Shown: positions 1 through 8,096, counted from the stretch's first letter. The stretch is 41,813 nucleotides of DNA from Fodinibius sp050117475 (GCA_050117475.1 JASFMR010000020.1:1-41813); one strand, 5' to 3'. Translations and numbers: made by a program. Notes: generated from the sequence alone by a model not told the origin.

Positions 1-624
1 CGTATGGAGAGGCTCAGGGAACTTCAGGTAGAGTTGGAAACAAACATACATATCGAATATATGGATGTAACTGAGCTTCAAAATGCGATGGATCAGCTCG
101 ATCAATTGATCATTAAGATGGGGGGGCTGGACCTTATTGTACTGAATGCCGGCGTTTCCTATTACGGGAAGGAATGGGTAGGCCGCGAAACAGATTTAGA
201 TGTCGTTGATGTAAACATCCGTGGTTTTGCCAATCTGGCAGGCTACAGTTTTGCAAAGTTTGAAGAGCAGGGGCACGGACAGCTTATTGGGATCTCATCG
301 ATAGCCTCTTTTTTCGGTTGGGGATTAAATATACCCTACAATGCTTCCAAAGCCTTTATCAATGTGTATCTTCAGGGTTATCGGCAAAGAGCCAATCATT
401 CGGATGCCGATATCTCCGTAACTACCATCGTGCCGGGTTATGTAGACTCAGAAATGACCGAAGACAAAAAAGGACTTTTCTGGTTAGCCCCCGCCAAGGA
501 AGCGGCCCGGCAAATAGCCAATGCTATAGAACAAAAGAAAAATTGGGCTTATATAACTAAACGATGGAGGTTCATTGGCTGGCTCGTTAAATTGATTCCC
601 AATTGGTTTTGGGACAGGATGTAG
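1..624 (+). CDS. Short-chain dehydrogenase/reductase, 5' truncated by window edge
   Basis: NAD(P)-dependent oxidoreductase of the classical SDR family; the substrate cannot be told. The frame is open to the first base of the window, so the real start and the N-terminal Rossmann glycine motif (GxxxGxG) lie outside. Counting from the ATG at 4, the NAG motif is at residues 48-50. The catalytic set is Ser99, Tyr112 and Lys116 (YNASK), with the usual 13-residue Ser-Tyr spacing. An IVPGYVDSEM stretch after the active site matches the SDR 'PG' segment. The C-terminal tail is hydrophobic and aromatic (GWLVKLIPNWFWDRM), which may mean membrane association. The next gene starts 38 nt downstream on the same strand, so co-transcription is likely. 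The family call is secure and the specific role unknown. Confidence 0.9.
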   Translation, partial: RMERLRELQVELETNIHIEYMDVTELQNAMDQLDQLIIKMGGLDLIVLNAGVSYYGKEWVGRETDLDVVDVNIRGFANLAGYSFAKFEEQGHGQLIGISSIASFFGWGLNIPYNASKAFINVYLQGYRQRANHSDADISVTTIVPGYVDSEMTEDKKGLFWLAPAKEAARQIANAIEQKKNWAYITKRWRFIGWLVKLIPNWFWDRM

Positions 625-662
625 GTTGACTAACAAATTCATGAACGTATTGCAATAACTCA

Positions 663-1133
663 ATGGCTAAAATCAGTGCCGGAATTTTAATATTTCTTCG
701 TAAACCTCATCTGCAATTATTACTTGCCCATCCCGGCGGCCCGTATTGGTGGAATAAGGATGAAGGAGCCTGGTCGGTCCCCAAAGGCGAGGTTGAGGAA
801 GGAGAAAATTTATTCGAGGCGGCAAAACGAGAATTCCGGGAAGAGATCGGAATCAAACCAGAAGGTAATTTTATTGACCTGGGTTCTGTCAAACAAAAGG
901 GAGGGAAAAAAGTACATGTATGGGCATTGGAATATCAAATACCCGATAATTTTATCTTTGAAAGCAATCTTTTTGAAATCGAGTGGCCCCCCAATTCAGG
1001 TAAGAAAGAAGTGTTTCCCGAAATCGACCGCATCGAATATTTCGGGCCCTTCGAAGCCCGTAAAAAGATCAACCCCTCCCAGGTAGCGTTTATCAATCGG
1101 CTGATTGACAAATGCAGCCAGACAGAACGATGA
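663..1133 (+). CDS. Nudix hydrolase (predicted NTP pyrophosphohydrolase, COG4119-like)
   Basis: A 156-residue Nudix protein that should hydrolyse a nucleoside diphosphate linked to another group, using divalent metal. The full Nudix box GX5EX7REUXEEXGU is present at residues 42-64 (Gly42, Glu48, Arg56, Glu57, Glu60, Glu61, Gly63). The stretch before it (HPGGPYWWNKDEGAWSVPKG) is typical of the small COG4119 group of predicted NTP pyrophosphohydrolases, whose true substrate is unclear. The C-terminal PSQVAFINRL segment also fits that group. No signal peptide, so cytoplasmic. It sits 38 nt after the SDR gene and 65 nt before the DJ-1-like gene. No clear Shine-Dalgarno sequence precedes its ATG. 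Confidence 0.93.
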   Translation: MAKISAGILIFLRKPHLQLLLAHPGGPYWWNKDEGAWSVPKGEVEEGENLFEAAKREFREEIGIKPEGNFIDLGSVKQKGGKKVHVWALEYQIPDNFIFESNLFEIEWPPNSGKKEVFPEIDRIEYFGPFEARKKINPSQVAFINRLIDKCSQTER

Positions 1134-1198
1134 CGATTCTTATCAGGTTATAATGGTAGTGAAAACTGCGAAAACTTTAACTCATAAGAGATAGCATT

Positions 1199-1798
1199 AT
1201 GGCTGGTAAAAAAATATTGATGATCGTCGGAGATTTTGGAGAGGATTATGAAATCATGGTGCCTTTTCAGGCATTACAAATGGTTGGACATAAAGTGCAT
1301 GCTGTTTGTCCCGGGAAGAAAAAGGGAGAATCGGTGAAAACAGCAGTTCACGATTTCGAAGGTGATCAAACCTACAGTGAGAAAGCGGGCCATAATTTCG
1401 GCCTTAATGCAAGCTTTGACAAGGTTAACCCGACAGAGTACGACGCCTTGGTATTACCGGGTGGACGGGCACCAGAATACCTGCGCCGGGAAGAGGGCGT
1501 GCTTAAAATGATCAGGCATTTTGTTGATGAAGGAAAACCCATTGCGGCTATCTGCCATGGATTACAGCTGCTTTCTGCTGCTAATGCCGTGAAAGGAAAA
1601 ACACTAACGGCCTATCCCGCCTGCGGCCCAGAAATGCAAGTGGCCGGTGCCAACTACAAGGATGTAGAAGCAACCGAAGCCGTTGTAGACGGCAACCTGG
1701 TAACTTCACCTGCCTGGCCCGGACATCCCAAGTGGCTGGCGGCATTTCTGGATGTTTTGGGTACTAAGATCAGCCACCGGGAAAAAGCCACGGCTTAA
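1199..1798 (+). CDS. DJ-1/PfpI family protein (possible glyoxalase III or deglycase)
   Basis: A 199-residue single-domain DJ-1/PfpI protein. The nucleophile elbow AICHG puts the reactive cysteine at Cys119 followed by His120, and the acidic partner is Glu15 in GDFGEDYE. LPGG at 86-89 lies in the conserved loop ahead of the elbow. The TAYPACGPEMQVAGA segment and the insert around residues 50-72 resemble the plant DJ-1d and bacterial glyoxalase III-type members more than classical PfpI proteases, so detoxification of methylglyoxal or similar aldehydes is a fair inference, not proven. Cytoplasmic. It is the last gene of the SDR-Nudix-DJ-1 run and is followed by a strong hairpin terminator 17 nt after its stop. 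Confidence 0.9.
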   Translation: MAGKKILMIVGDFGEDYEIMVPFQALQMVGHKVHAVCPGKKKGESVKTAVHDFEGDQTYSEKAGHNFGLNASFDKVNPTEYDALVLPGGRAPEYLRREEGVLKMIRHFVDEGKPIAAICHGLQLLSAANAVKGKTLTAYPACGPEMQVAGANYKDVEATEAVVDGNLVTSPAWPGHPKWLAAFLDVLGTKISHREKATA

Positions 1799-1814
1799 AA
1801 AAATTATTTAATAA

Positions 1815-1848
1815 AAAAAGCGAGGACAATATTTCATCCTCGCTTTTT
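1815..1848. terminator. Bidirectional intrinsic terminator
   Basis: A 12-bp perfect stem (AAAAAGCGAGGA paired with TCCTCGCTTTTT) with a 10-nt loop. It has an A-run on one side and a T-run on the other, so it can work from both directions. It lies between the convergent DJ-1-like gene (+) and fasciclin gene (-). Confidence 0.9.
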
Positions 1849-1879
1849 CCTTTTTAGAATCTCTAAAAGTTCAAATATG

Positions 1880-2431
1880 CTATTGATTAAGTTCTCCAAT
1901 GGTTTCAAGATCCGACGGCATTACTACGCCATCAATGATATGAATGATGCCATTGGAAGCCATAACATCTTTGGTGACAACATTGGCATTATTAATCTTT
2001 ACACCGGCCATACTTTCTTCACCTTCCATCCCTTCTTCCGGGCTATCCTTAATTGAAACCTTAATTTTATTTCCTTCAAGGGTTTCCAGCATTTGTCCAT
2101 CTTCAAGATCAGAAGCATAAACTTCTCCGGAAACGACATGGTATTTCAGGATTTTTGCCAGTTCTTCTTTGTTCTCAGGCTTCAAAAGGTCATCCAGCTT
2201 ACCAGCAGGAAGATTATTGAAAGCTTCATTCGTGGGAGCAAACACCGTATATGGTCCTTCACCCTTAAGAGTTTCAACCAGATCTGCTGATTGAAGTGCA
2301 GTCAACAATGTTGACAAATCTTGATTTTCAGCAACCATCTCTGAAATTGTCTTCTCCGACTTGAGATTCGAAGTAAAGGCAAAGACCAAGAGTGACATTA
2401 ACAATACAGATAGCGTTTTGACGATTTTCAT
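1880..2431 (-). CDS. Secreted fasciclin (FAS1) domain protein
   Basis: A 183-residue exported protein with one FAS1 domain, a fold usually involved in adhesion or cell-surface interactions. Residues 1-20 form a Sec signal peptide, without a convincing lipobox. The FAS1 hallmarks are all present: the H1 motif YTVFAPTNEAF (61-71), the central YH (Tyr97-His98) and the H2 motif NGIIHIIDGVVM (160-171). An acidic, Met/Gly-rich insert (about residues 127-142) lengthens the loop between the YH and H2 elements. The ATG is preceded by AGAGG with a 5-nt gap, a good ribosome binding site. It stands alone: convergent with the gene on its left and divergent from the dehydrogenase operon on its right. Ligand unknown. 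Confidence 0.92.
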   Translation of the reverse strand: MKIVKTLSVLLMSLLVFAFTSNLKSEKTISEMVAENQDLSTLLTALQSADLVETLKGEGPYTVFAPTNEAFNNLPAGKLDDLLKPENKEELAKILKYHVVSGEVYASDLEDGQMLETLEGNKIKVSIKDSPEEGMEGEESMAGVKINNANVVTKDVMASNGIIHIIDGVVMPSDLETIGELNQ

Positions 2432-2809
2432 ACGTTCCTCTTAATTAATTAAATATTAAATCTTACGAAATGCCCTTATCGAAGGGGCTATTACGCTCTT
2501 GATAAGTTCTCCATTTCGCTTTTGTATTCTCTTTCTACTAAGCTAATCACAAACAGTTCCCACCGTTATATTAAATAAAAACAAAATCTTACAACCAATA
2601 TATACATTTCCCTATATAGTCACTTTCGCTTTCCACTACAAACAGTCATTTGGAAATAAAACCCTGCTCATATTTCCCCTGAGTCCCTATGCAGGCAGAA
2701 ATATTTACAACAATTTAAACAACAATCCCTCCCTCTATTCGATATTAGTAATTTAGGATTGTATAATTGATTTGATACCGAGGTTTTTTTACAAACAACC
2801 TTTATCCTC
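2432..2809. other. 378-nt divergent intergenic region
   Basis: AT-rich, non-coding on inspection; it should hold the promoters of the fasciclin gene (leftwards) and the dehydrogenase operon (rightwards). A TATAAT hexamer occurs at 2762-2767, about 45-60 nt before the operon start, but no convincing -35 or -33 partner is seen. A small GC-rich hairpin (GCCCTT/AAGGGGC) lies near 2470-2490 in the leader of the fasciclin gene. I see no repeat or RNA gene. Confidence 0.4.
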
Positions 2810-2821
2810 ATGGAGCTGCCA

Positions 2822-3961
2822 ATGGAAAATACCGTTGAGTTCAGGATAAACTTCCTGTGGTGTTTTATAATCATTACTATTTGCGCTTGTAATTACAACC
2901 AAAGTAATGCTCAGGAAAGTATTCAAAAATTAAACGCCCCAAATGGCTTTAGTGTAGACATCTACGCAAAAGGGGTTCCCAATGCCCGTCAGCTTGCGCT
3001 TGGAGCAAACGGCATTATTTATGCAGGCAGCCGAAGAGAAGGAAAGGTATATGCCGTGGTCGACACAAATAAAGATAACCAAGCAGACCGTGTCTATACC
3101 ATTGCTGAAGATCTTCGCATGCCAAGCGGTATTGCTTATCGGAATGGCTCTCTCTATGTGGCGGCGGTAAGCCGAATCCTTCGATTCGATAACATTGATG
3201 CCCATCTGGAGGATCCTCCGGAACCGGTAGTGGTTACTGATGATTATCCTTCCAAAGGTCATCATGGCTGGAAATTTATCGCTTTTGGGCCTGACGGCAA
3301 ATTGTATGTCCCGGTTGGGGCCCCCTGCAATATTTGCGAATCCAAAGACGAAATTTTTGCAGCCATTACCCGCATCAACCCTGATGGGTCCGATCGCCAG
3401 ATTATTGCTCGCGGTGTCCGTAATTCGGTTGGATTTGACTGGGATCCCGAAAGCGGCGACCTCTGGTTCACCGATAACGGCCGCGATCGCCTGGGCGACA
3501 ACCGTCCGCCATGCGAGCTCAACCATCTGACAGAAGCCGGGCAGCATTTTGGTTATCCCTATAAGCACGGCTCTGACATCTGGGATCCGAGATTCGGAGA
3601 AAAAGGAAAACAGATGAACCGTGAATTTCGCCCCCCTGCCCAAGAATTGGGACCGCATGTTGCCCCACTCGGCATGTTATTCTACACCGGCAACATGTTT
3701 CCTGAATCCTACAAAAATCAAATTTTGATTGCAGAACACGGAAGCTGGAACAGAAGCAAGAAAATCGGGTATCGTATAACAATGGTTACGCTTGATAACG
3801 GGGAAGCAATTTCTTACAAACCTTTTATAGAGGGTTGGCTTCAAAAAGATGAAAATGTTTGGGGTCGGCCGGTTGATTTGCTCCAGCTCACTGACGGCTC
3901 AGTACTCATTTCTGACGATTACAGCGGCACTATTTATCGTATTACCTACAACAAACAATAA
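2822..3961 (+). CDS. Secreted PQQ-dependent sugar dehydrogenase / sorbosone dehydrogenase-like lipoprotein
   Basis: A six-bladed propeller dehydrogenase of the soluble glucose/sorbosone dehydrogenase family, expected to oxidise an aldose or similar substrate with PQQ outside the cytoplasm. Numbering from the ATG at 2822 gives 379 residues. The N-terminus is a signal sequence with a probable lipobox ICAC, lipidated Cys23. Key family segments are GHHGWKFIAFGPDGKLY (from Gly146, containing the likely catalytic His), PCNIC (Cys169 and Cys172), RGVRNSVGFDWDP, a TDNGRDRLGD segment and AEHGSWNRS. No haem-binding CXXCH is seen, so electrons must leave by another carrier. An ATG 12 nt upstream (2810) is also possible; 2822 is preferred because GGAG lies 6 nt before it. 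The DoxX gene follows after 9 nt. Confidence 0.88.
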   Translation: MENTVEFRINFLWCFIIITICACNYNQSNAQESIQKLNAPNGFSVDIYAKGVPNARQLALGANGIIYAGSRREGKVYAVVDTNKDNQADRVYTIAEDLRMPSGIAYRNGSLYVAAVSRILRFDNIDAHLEDPPEPVVVTDDYPSKGHHGWKFIAFGPDGKLYVPVGAPCNICESKDEIFAAITRINPDGSDRQIIARGVRNSVGFDWDPESGDLWFTDNGRDRLGDNRPPCELNHLTEAGQHFGYPYKHGSDIWDPRFGEKGKQMNREFRPPAQELGPHVAPLGMLFYTGNMFPESYKNQILIAEHGSWNRSKKIGYRITMVTLDNGEAISYKPFIEGWLQKDENVWGRPVDLLQLTDGSVLISDDYSGTIYRITYNKQ

Positions 3962-3970
3962 TATCATTAG

Positions 3971-4405
3971 ATGATTAAATCCCATAACAGAAGTGATTTT
4001 CGTAATATTGGACTATTAATTTTGCGAGTAGGACTTGGAATTATGTTCATTTGGCACGGCTATCCCAAAATGTTTGGCGGTCCTGATGCCTGGACGCAAG
4101 TGGGCACCGCTATGCACTACCTCGGGATCGATTTTACACCAATGTTCTTTGGTTTTATGGCCGGCGTCACCGAATTTTTTGGAGGCATTTTTTTGCTGCT
4201 GGGATTATTTTTTAACCCGAGTGTCTTTTTCCTGCTTATCGTGATGATAGTAGCTACCATAAAAAGCGTAGGGGCCGGCCAGGATTTCGCTATTTATTCG
4301 CACAGTATCGAAGTCGGCATTGTCTTTCTGAGTCTCCTGTTCATCGGACCTGGTAAATACAGCCTGGATCGTAAAATGCAGAAAAGGAGACGCCGGCGTT
4401 ACTAA
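3971..4405 (+). CDS. DoxX family inner-membrane protein
   Basis: A 144-residue membrane protein with about four hydrophobic segments (roughly residues 12-30, 57-79, 83-99 and 111-125) and a strongly basic C-terminus (KMQKRRRRRY), which suggests a cytoplasmic tail. The first helix carries the DoxX signature, an Arg-containing LILRVGLGIMFIWHGYPK segment. DoxX proteins are small quinone-linked or redox-associated membrane proteins with varied roles. It sits 9 nt after the PQQ-type dehydrogenase and 11 nt before the zinc dehydrogenase, so all three are surely one transcript. An electron-transfer role linking the PQQ enzyme to quinone is an attractive inference but is not shown by the sequence. 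Confidence 0.88.
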   Translation: MIKSHNRSDFRNIGLLILRVGLGIMFIWHGYPKMFGGPDAWTQVGTAMHYLGIDFTPMFFGFMAGVTEFFGGIFLLLGLFFNPSVFFLLIVMIVATIKSVGAGQDFAIYSHSIEVGIVFLSLLFIGPGKYSLDRKMQKRRRRRY

Positions 4406-4416
4406 TATTCCTGCAT

Positions 4417-5409
4417 ATGAAAGCAATGGTTTTACATACCGTCGGGGAACCCCTGGAGCAACGAGATTTACCTGTTCCCAAGCCTGGTGCACACCAGCTT
4501 CTCCTAAAAATTCAAACCTGCGGCATCTGCCGAACCGATCTCCATATCGTAGACGGTGAACTTGAACATCCCAAATTGCCGCTTATCCTGGGACATCAAA
4601 TAGTAGGCACAGTGGAAAGAATAGGATCCAAAGCCAACGGCTTCAGTATTGGTGACAAAGTGGGAGTTCCCTGGCTTGGATATACATGCGGCTCTTGCGA
4701 GTTTTGCCGTAACGGACAGGAAAATTTGTGCGACAATGCCCGGTTTACCGGATATAACATCAACGGGGGGTTCGCCGAATATACCGTTGCCGATAACCGA
4801 TTTTGCTTTCCCATCCCGAAAAAATACCCCGCTGACCAGGCGGCCCCGCTGCTATGTGCCGGGCTCATCGGTTTCCGATCTCTGCGAAAAACAGGCAACG
4901 CTCAAAAGCTGGGGTTTTACGGCTTCGGATCAGCCGCACATATTCTAACACAGGTGGCCCACTCTCAACACAAAGAGGTCTTTGCCTTCACTCGCCCCGG
5001 AGATAGCAAGGGCCAGGAGTTTGCCCGTTCGTTGGGTACGGAATGGGCCGGTGGCTCTGACATTCCTCCACCTGGAAAACTCGATGCCGCCATCATATTT
5101 GCACCGGTAGGCAAACTGGTCCCTCAAGCGTTAAAGGCTTTAAGAAAGGGAGGGAAAGTGGTCTGTGCCGGTATCCACATGAGTGATATTCCCGGCTTTC
5201 CGTATAGTGATTTATGGGAAGAGCGCTCTATTGAATCGGTGGCTAACCTCACCCGCCAAGACGGAATCGATTTTATGGAGCTGGCCCCAAAAATACCGGT
5301 AAAATCCAATGTGTCGGTTTATCCTCTTGAAAAAGCAAATCAAGCCTTGGATGACCTTCGGGAAGGCAATTTCGAAGGATCGGCCGTACTCCATATTTCG
5401 AAAACCTAA
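4417..5409 (+). CDS. Zinc-dependent alcohol dehydrogenase (MDR superfamily)
   Basis: A 330-residue cytoplasmic medium-chain dehydrogenase, expected to interconvert an alcohol and aldehyde with NAD(P). Catalytic zinc ligands are Cys38 (CGICRTDLH), His60 and Cys147 (LLCAG). The structural zinc is held by Cys91, Cys94, Cys97 and Cys105. The Rossmann motif is GFGSAA (169-174), with Ala in place of the third glycine. The residue after His60 is Gln, not the usual Glu (GHQIVG instead of GHEIVG), a variant seen in part of this family. Last gene of the operon with the PQQ-type dehydrogenase and DoxX, 11 nt after DoxX. This suggests a shared sugar or aldehyde oxidation task, but the substrate is unknown. 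No terminator is visible after it. Confidence 0.92.
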   Translation: MKAMVLHTVGEPLEQRDLPVPKPGAHQLLLKIQTCGICRTDLHIVDGELEHPKLPLILGHQIVGTVERIGSKANGFSIGDKVGVPWLGYTCGSCEFCRNGQENLCDNARFTGYNINGGFAEYTVADNRFCFPIPKKYPADQAAPLLCAGLIGFRSLRKTGNAQKLGFYGFGSAAHILTQVAHSQHKEVFAFTRPGDSKGQEFARSLGTEWAGGSDIPPPGKLDAAIIFAPVGKLVPQALKALRKGGKVVCAGIHMSDIPGFPYSDLWEERSIESVANLTRQDGIDFMELAPKIPVKSNVSVYPLEKANQALDDLREGNFEGSAVLHISKT

Positions 5410-5475
5410 TTTCAAAGCTTATTTCCTGCTTTCATATCAGAACTCAGGCTTTACACTAAATATGTCAATAAATTC

Positions 5476-5509
5476 TTTCTGACATAAAGCCCTATTATTC
5501 GTATCTTTG
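5476..5509 (+). promoter_or_regulatory. Probable Bacteroidota-type promoter of the isocitrate dehydrogenase gene
   Basis: TATCTTTG at 5502-5509 matches the -7 consensus TAnnTTTG of the Bacteroidota primary sigma factor exactly. A TTTCTG at 5476-5481, 20 nt upstream, approximates the -33 TTTG element. The expected start of transcription is near 5515, leaving a leader of about 48 nt. Confidence 0.45.
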
Positions 5510-5562
5510 GCGCTTGTTCAAACAAGCAGAACTTAAATACGGATCTTCAAAAAATTCCTCTA

Positions 5563-6564
5563 ATGCACGATATTGTACTCATTCCAGGCGACGGCATCGG
5601 GCCCGAAATTACAAACTCTGTTACAACTATACTTGAGAAGGCGGGTGCGGATATTAATTGGATTCGCTGCAAAGCCGGATTACATGCTTATGAGGAATTG
5701 GGAAATCCACTTCCGGAAGAAACCATTGAGGCTATCGACAAATATCGTGTTGCTCTTAAAGGCCCTCTGACTACCCCTGTAGGGTCCGGGTTTCGTTCCG
5801 TAAATGTTGCAATGCGCAAAACGTTTAAGCTGTATAGCAACATTCGTCCCGCCAAAACCTTGCCGCATATTAAGAGTCATTTTGATGATGTGGACCTTGT
5901 AATGTTCAGGGAAAATACAGAGGGGCTGTATATTGGCAAGGAACAGTGGATCGAAGAAAACAGCCACGCGGAAAGTATTGCCGTGGTAACCCGTGAGGCC
6001 AGTGAAAAAATTATTCGGGCAGCATTTGAATATGTAAAGAAGAATAATCGGAAAAAATTAACGCTGGTTCACAAAGCTAATATCCTGAAATATACCTGTG
6101 GCCTCTTTCTCGAAGTCGGGAATGAACTTTCTAAGGAGTTCCCCGAAGTCGAATATGAAGACCTCATTGTCGATAATATGGCTATGCAGATGGTCATGCG
6201 TCCGGAACAATTTGACGTAATTGTAACAACCAATCTTTTTGGAGATATTCTTTCAGATCTCGCCTCGGGGCTGGTTGGAGGATTGGGACTGACCGGTGCT
6301 GCAAACATAGGTGATGACGCTGCCATGTTTGAAGCTGTTCATGGCTCAGCTCCCGATATTGCGGGACAAAATAAGGCTAACCCAATTGCCTTCTTGCTCT
6401 CAGCTCTGATGTTACTGGAACACGTAGGCGAAGAACATTTGGCAGATCGAATAAGGCAGGCGGTTTACTATTCCTTGAAAGACAAATCGGTATGTACAGC
6501 TGACATCGGCGGGACCGGTTCGACGACAGATTTTACTAAAGCAGTCTGCAAAAATCTGGAATAA
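5563..6564 (+). CDS. Isocitrate dehydrogenase, NAD-type (isocitrate/isopropylmalate dehydrogenase family)
   Basis: A 333-residue beta-decarboxylating dehydrogenase, most likely converting isocitrate to 2-oxoglutarate in the TCA cycle. The order of motifs is IPGDGIGPE (7-15), the isocitrate-phosphate loop Ser79-x-Asn81-x-x-x-Arg85, then Arg95 (NIRP), Arg116 with ENTEGLYIG (117-125; the Tyr is typical of isocitrate and homoisocitrate enzymes), Lys171 (HKANI), Asp204 (VDN), the metal ligands Asp228 and Asp232, and HGSAPDIAG (260-268). The short length and the Ser/Asn loop favour the NAD-type over the long NADP enzyme. Isopropylmalate dehydrogenase is less likely because no leu genes are near and the Ser-loop differs; homoisocitrate dehydrogenase cannot be fully excluded. 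Monocistronic, with its own promoter; no clear terminator follows. Confidence 0.85.
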   Translation: MHDIVLIPGDGIGPEITNSVTTILEKAGADINWIRCKAGLHAYEELGNPLPEETIEAIDKYRVALKGPLTTPVGSGFRSVNVAMRKTFKLYSNIRPAKTLPHIKSHFDDVDLVMFRENTEGLYIGKEQWIEENSHAESIAVVTREASEKIIRAAFEYVKKNNRKKLTLVHKANILKYTCGLFLEVGNELSKEFPEVEYEDLIVDNMAMQMVMRPEQFDVIVTTNLFGDILSDLASGLVGGLGLTGAANIGDDAAMFEAVHGSAPDIAGQNKANPIAFLLSALMLLEHVGEEHLADRIRQAVYYSLKDKSVCTADIGGTGSTTDFTKAVCKNLE

Positions 6565-6603
6565 CCGATTGGCACGTTCATGAGGTAACCATCCCTGATA
6601 CGT

Positions 6604-7101
6604 CTAATCCAGGTTCATAAATTCGACTTTTAACGTTGTTGTCTCCAGCAAAGCAACCGTGGCCTCATCTCCAAAACCATGAGCAGTCCCGGGATTGATT
6701 GAAAGCGTCCCATTCACCATCTCGGCCTTCTTCTGGTGGGTGTGCCCGGATATCACTGCATCATAGGTTCCACAATGTTCCAGTGCTGCAGTGACGGGTG
6801 CGTCGGTTCCATGATACAGAGCTAACTTGCATCCGTCTAATTCTAATTCTCCGAACGATCCCAAAAGTTCGGCCCCGATTGCACTGAAATTTTGCATAAG
6901 CAGGAAATGATCACCATCGTTATTTCCAAAAACGGCCTTCAGTGACAACCCTTCAAAAGGAGGAACCGTAAACGGACTGCAGAAATCACCGGCATGGAGT
7001 ACCAATTTAACTTCATGCTCCTTAAAAATTGAGACCGCCTTTTCTATGTGGGGCACAGAATCGTGGGAGTCGGAGATAAGGCCAATAAGCATAGCATACA
7101 T
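6604..7101 (-). CDS. YfcE/MJ0936-type metallophosphodiesterase
   Basis: A 165-residue calcineurin-like phosphoesterase of the small YfcE/MJ0936 family, which hydrolyses phosphodiester substrates with two metal ions. All metal ligands are visible: Asp11 and His13 (SDSHD), Asp39 (HAGDF), Asn60 (GNNDGD), His97 (YHG), His120 and His122 (SGHTH). There is no signal peptide, so it is cytoplasmic. The physiological substrate is unknown in this family. An alternative ATG three codons in (MLIGLIS) would remove only MYA. It is convergent with the isocitrate dehydrogenase gene, 39 nt away, without a visible hairpin between them. Confidence 0.92.
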   Translation of the reverse strand: MYAMLIGLISDSHDSVPHIEKAVSIFKEHEVKLVLHAGDFCSPFTVPPFEGLSLKAVFGNNDGDHFLLMQNFSAIGAELLGSFGELELDGCKLALYHGTDAPVTAALEHCGTYDAVISGHTHQKKAEMVNGTLSINPGTAHGFGDEATVALLETTTLKVEFMNLD

Positions 7102-7306
7102 TCTTTATTAAAAGTATCTATATACAAGGTCCTATTATATATCAATGATAGCAACCCTCGCCATTAGGTTAAATTTCGTACTGCTACTATACTCCTGCAA
7201 AAACGGTTTAAAGTTCTATTCCGAATAAGTTCACAAATTAATTCGTTTTGGAGTAAATAAACCTCTAATATATAGTCTTGAAATTTGAACCTAATTAGGA
7301 GATGCA

Positions 7307-7990
7307 ATGTCAAAAAAGAATATGCGATCCGTTATTCTGATTGCGGGACTACTACTCGTTGCCACACTACCCTTAAGATCTTTAGCTCAGGATTTTGAAG
7401 GCATTATCTATTACCAGATTCCGGAAATGACGAACCAGGGAATGAACGAAATGCCGTATATGATCAAGGGATCCCGAGCCCGTATGGAATTTGGAAAAGG
7501 CAATGAAAAAGGAGCGATGATATTGATGTCCGACCAATCCAAGCTTGTTTTTGTCATGGATGCAATGAAGGGCTACATGACTATGGATTATAACAAGGAA
7601 TTCGATAAAAGTGAGACCTCATCTGATGAAGATGCTACTGTTATGAAAACAGGTGAAACCAAAACCATTGCAGGAAAGAACTGTGAGGTATGGAACATAA
7701 AAACAGATGATAATAACGTTGAGGCTTGTATGGCCAAGGGACTAGGTACCTTTATGATTCCCCAAAATCCCATAAGCAGGCAAAATACACCGGTTTGGGC
7801 CCGGGAGATTATGGAAGGGGGAGCCATGCCGTTGGAAGTTCTTGAAATCAATGGAGACGGATCTAAAACCGTACAGATGCGAGCCACAAAGATTGAAGAA
7901 AAAAAGTTGGCCCAGGATTTGTTTGAAATCCCGGAAGGTTATAAGGACGTGTCTTCCATGATGAAAATGATGCAAAACCAGGGTAACTAA
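7307..7990 (+). CDS. Secreted DUF4412 protein
   Basis: A 227-residue exported protein with a Sec signal peptide (residues 1-27, cleavage after SLA before Gln). The rest looks like the DUF4412 family, common in Bacteroidota and relatives and of unknown function: a beta-rich protein that opens with EGIIYYQI, contains an MxDYNK segment and a GKNCEVW motif with two cysteines (in GKNCEVW and VEACMAKG), and is rich in methionine (GAMILMSDQ, VSSMMKMMQNQ). The C-terminal Met-rich tail might bind metal, which is speculation. The start is well supported: AGGAGA lies 5 nt before the ATG. It stands alone and ends at a strong terminator shared with SusD-A. Confidence 0.75.
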   Translation: MSKKNMRSVILIAGLLLVATLPLRSLAQDFEGIIYYQIPEMTNQGMNEMPYMIKGSRARMEFGKGNEKGAMILMSDQSKLVFVMDAMKGYMTMDYNKEFDKSETSSDEDATVMKTGETKTIAGKNCEVWNIKTDDNNVEACMAKGLGTFMIPQNPISRQNTPVWAREIMEGGAMPLEVLEINGDGSKTVQMRATKIEEKKLAQDLFEIPEGYKDVSSMMKMMQNQGN

Positions 7991-8043
7991 TATGCGGATA
8001 TTTTAGAGCCTTTTTAAAAAGAAATATCCACTGATAGTTACAT

Positions 8044-8078
8044 AAAAAAGGCGCCCTTTTTAAAAAAGCGCCTTTTTT
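8044..8078. terminator. Bidirectional intrinsic terminator
   Basis: An 11-bp stem (AAAAAAGGCGC with GCGCCTTTTTT) lies between the ends of the DUF4412 gene (+) and SusD-A (-). A- and T-tracts on the two sides allow termination in both directions. Confidence 0.9.
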
Positions 8079-8096
8079 ATTCTCACTGTTTTGTCA

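Noticed and set aside
2810..2821. ATG at 2810 as start of the PQQ-type dehydrogenase
   Set aside because: Possible, but without a ribosome site; GGAG inside this stretch fits the ATG at 2822. Left as an alternative.
2930..3658. Long antisense frame (242 codons) opposite the PQQ-type dehydrogenase
   Set aside because: Entirely inside a well-conserved gene, with no recognisable domain; a mirror of codon bias.
5563..6564. Calling this gene 3-isopropylmalate dehydrogenase (leuB)
   Set aside because: The Ser-x-Asn-x-x-x-Arg loop and ENTEGLYIG motif favour isocitrate, and no leucine genes are near.
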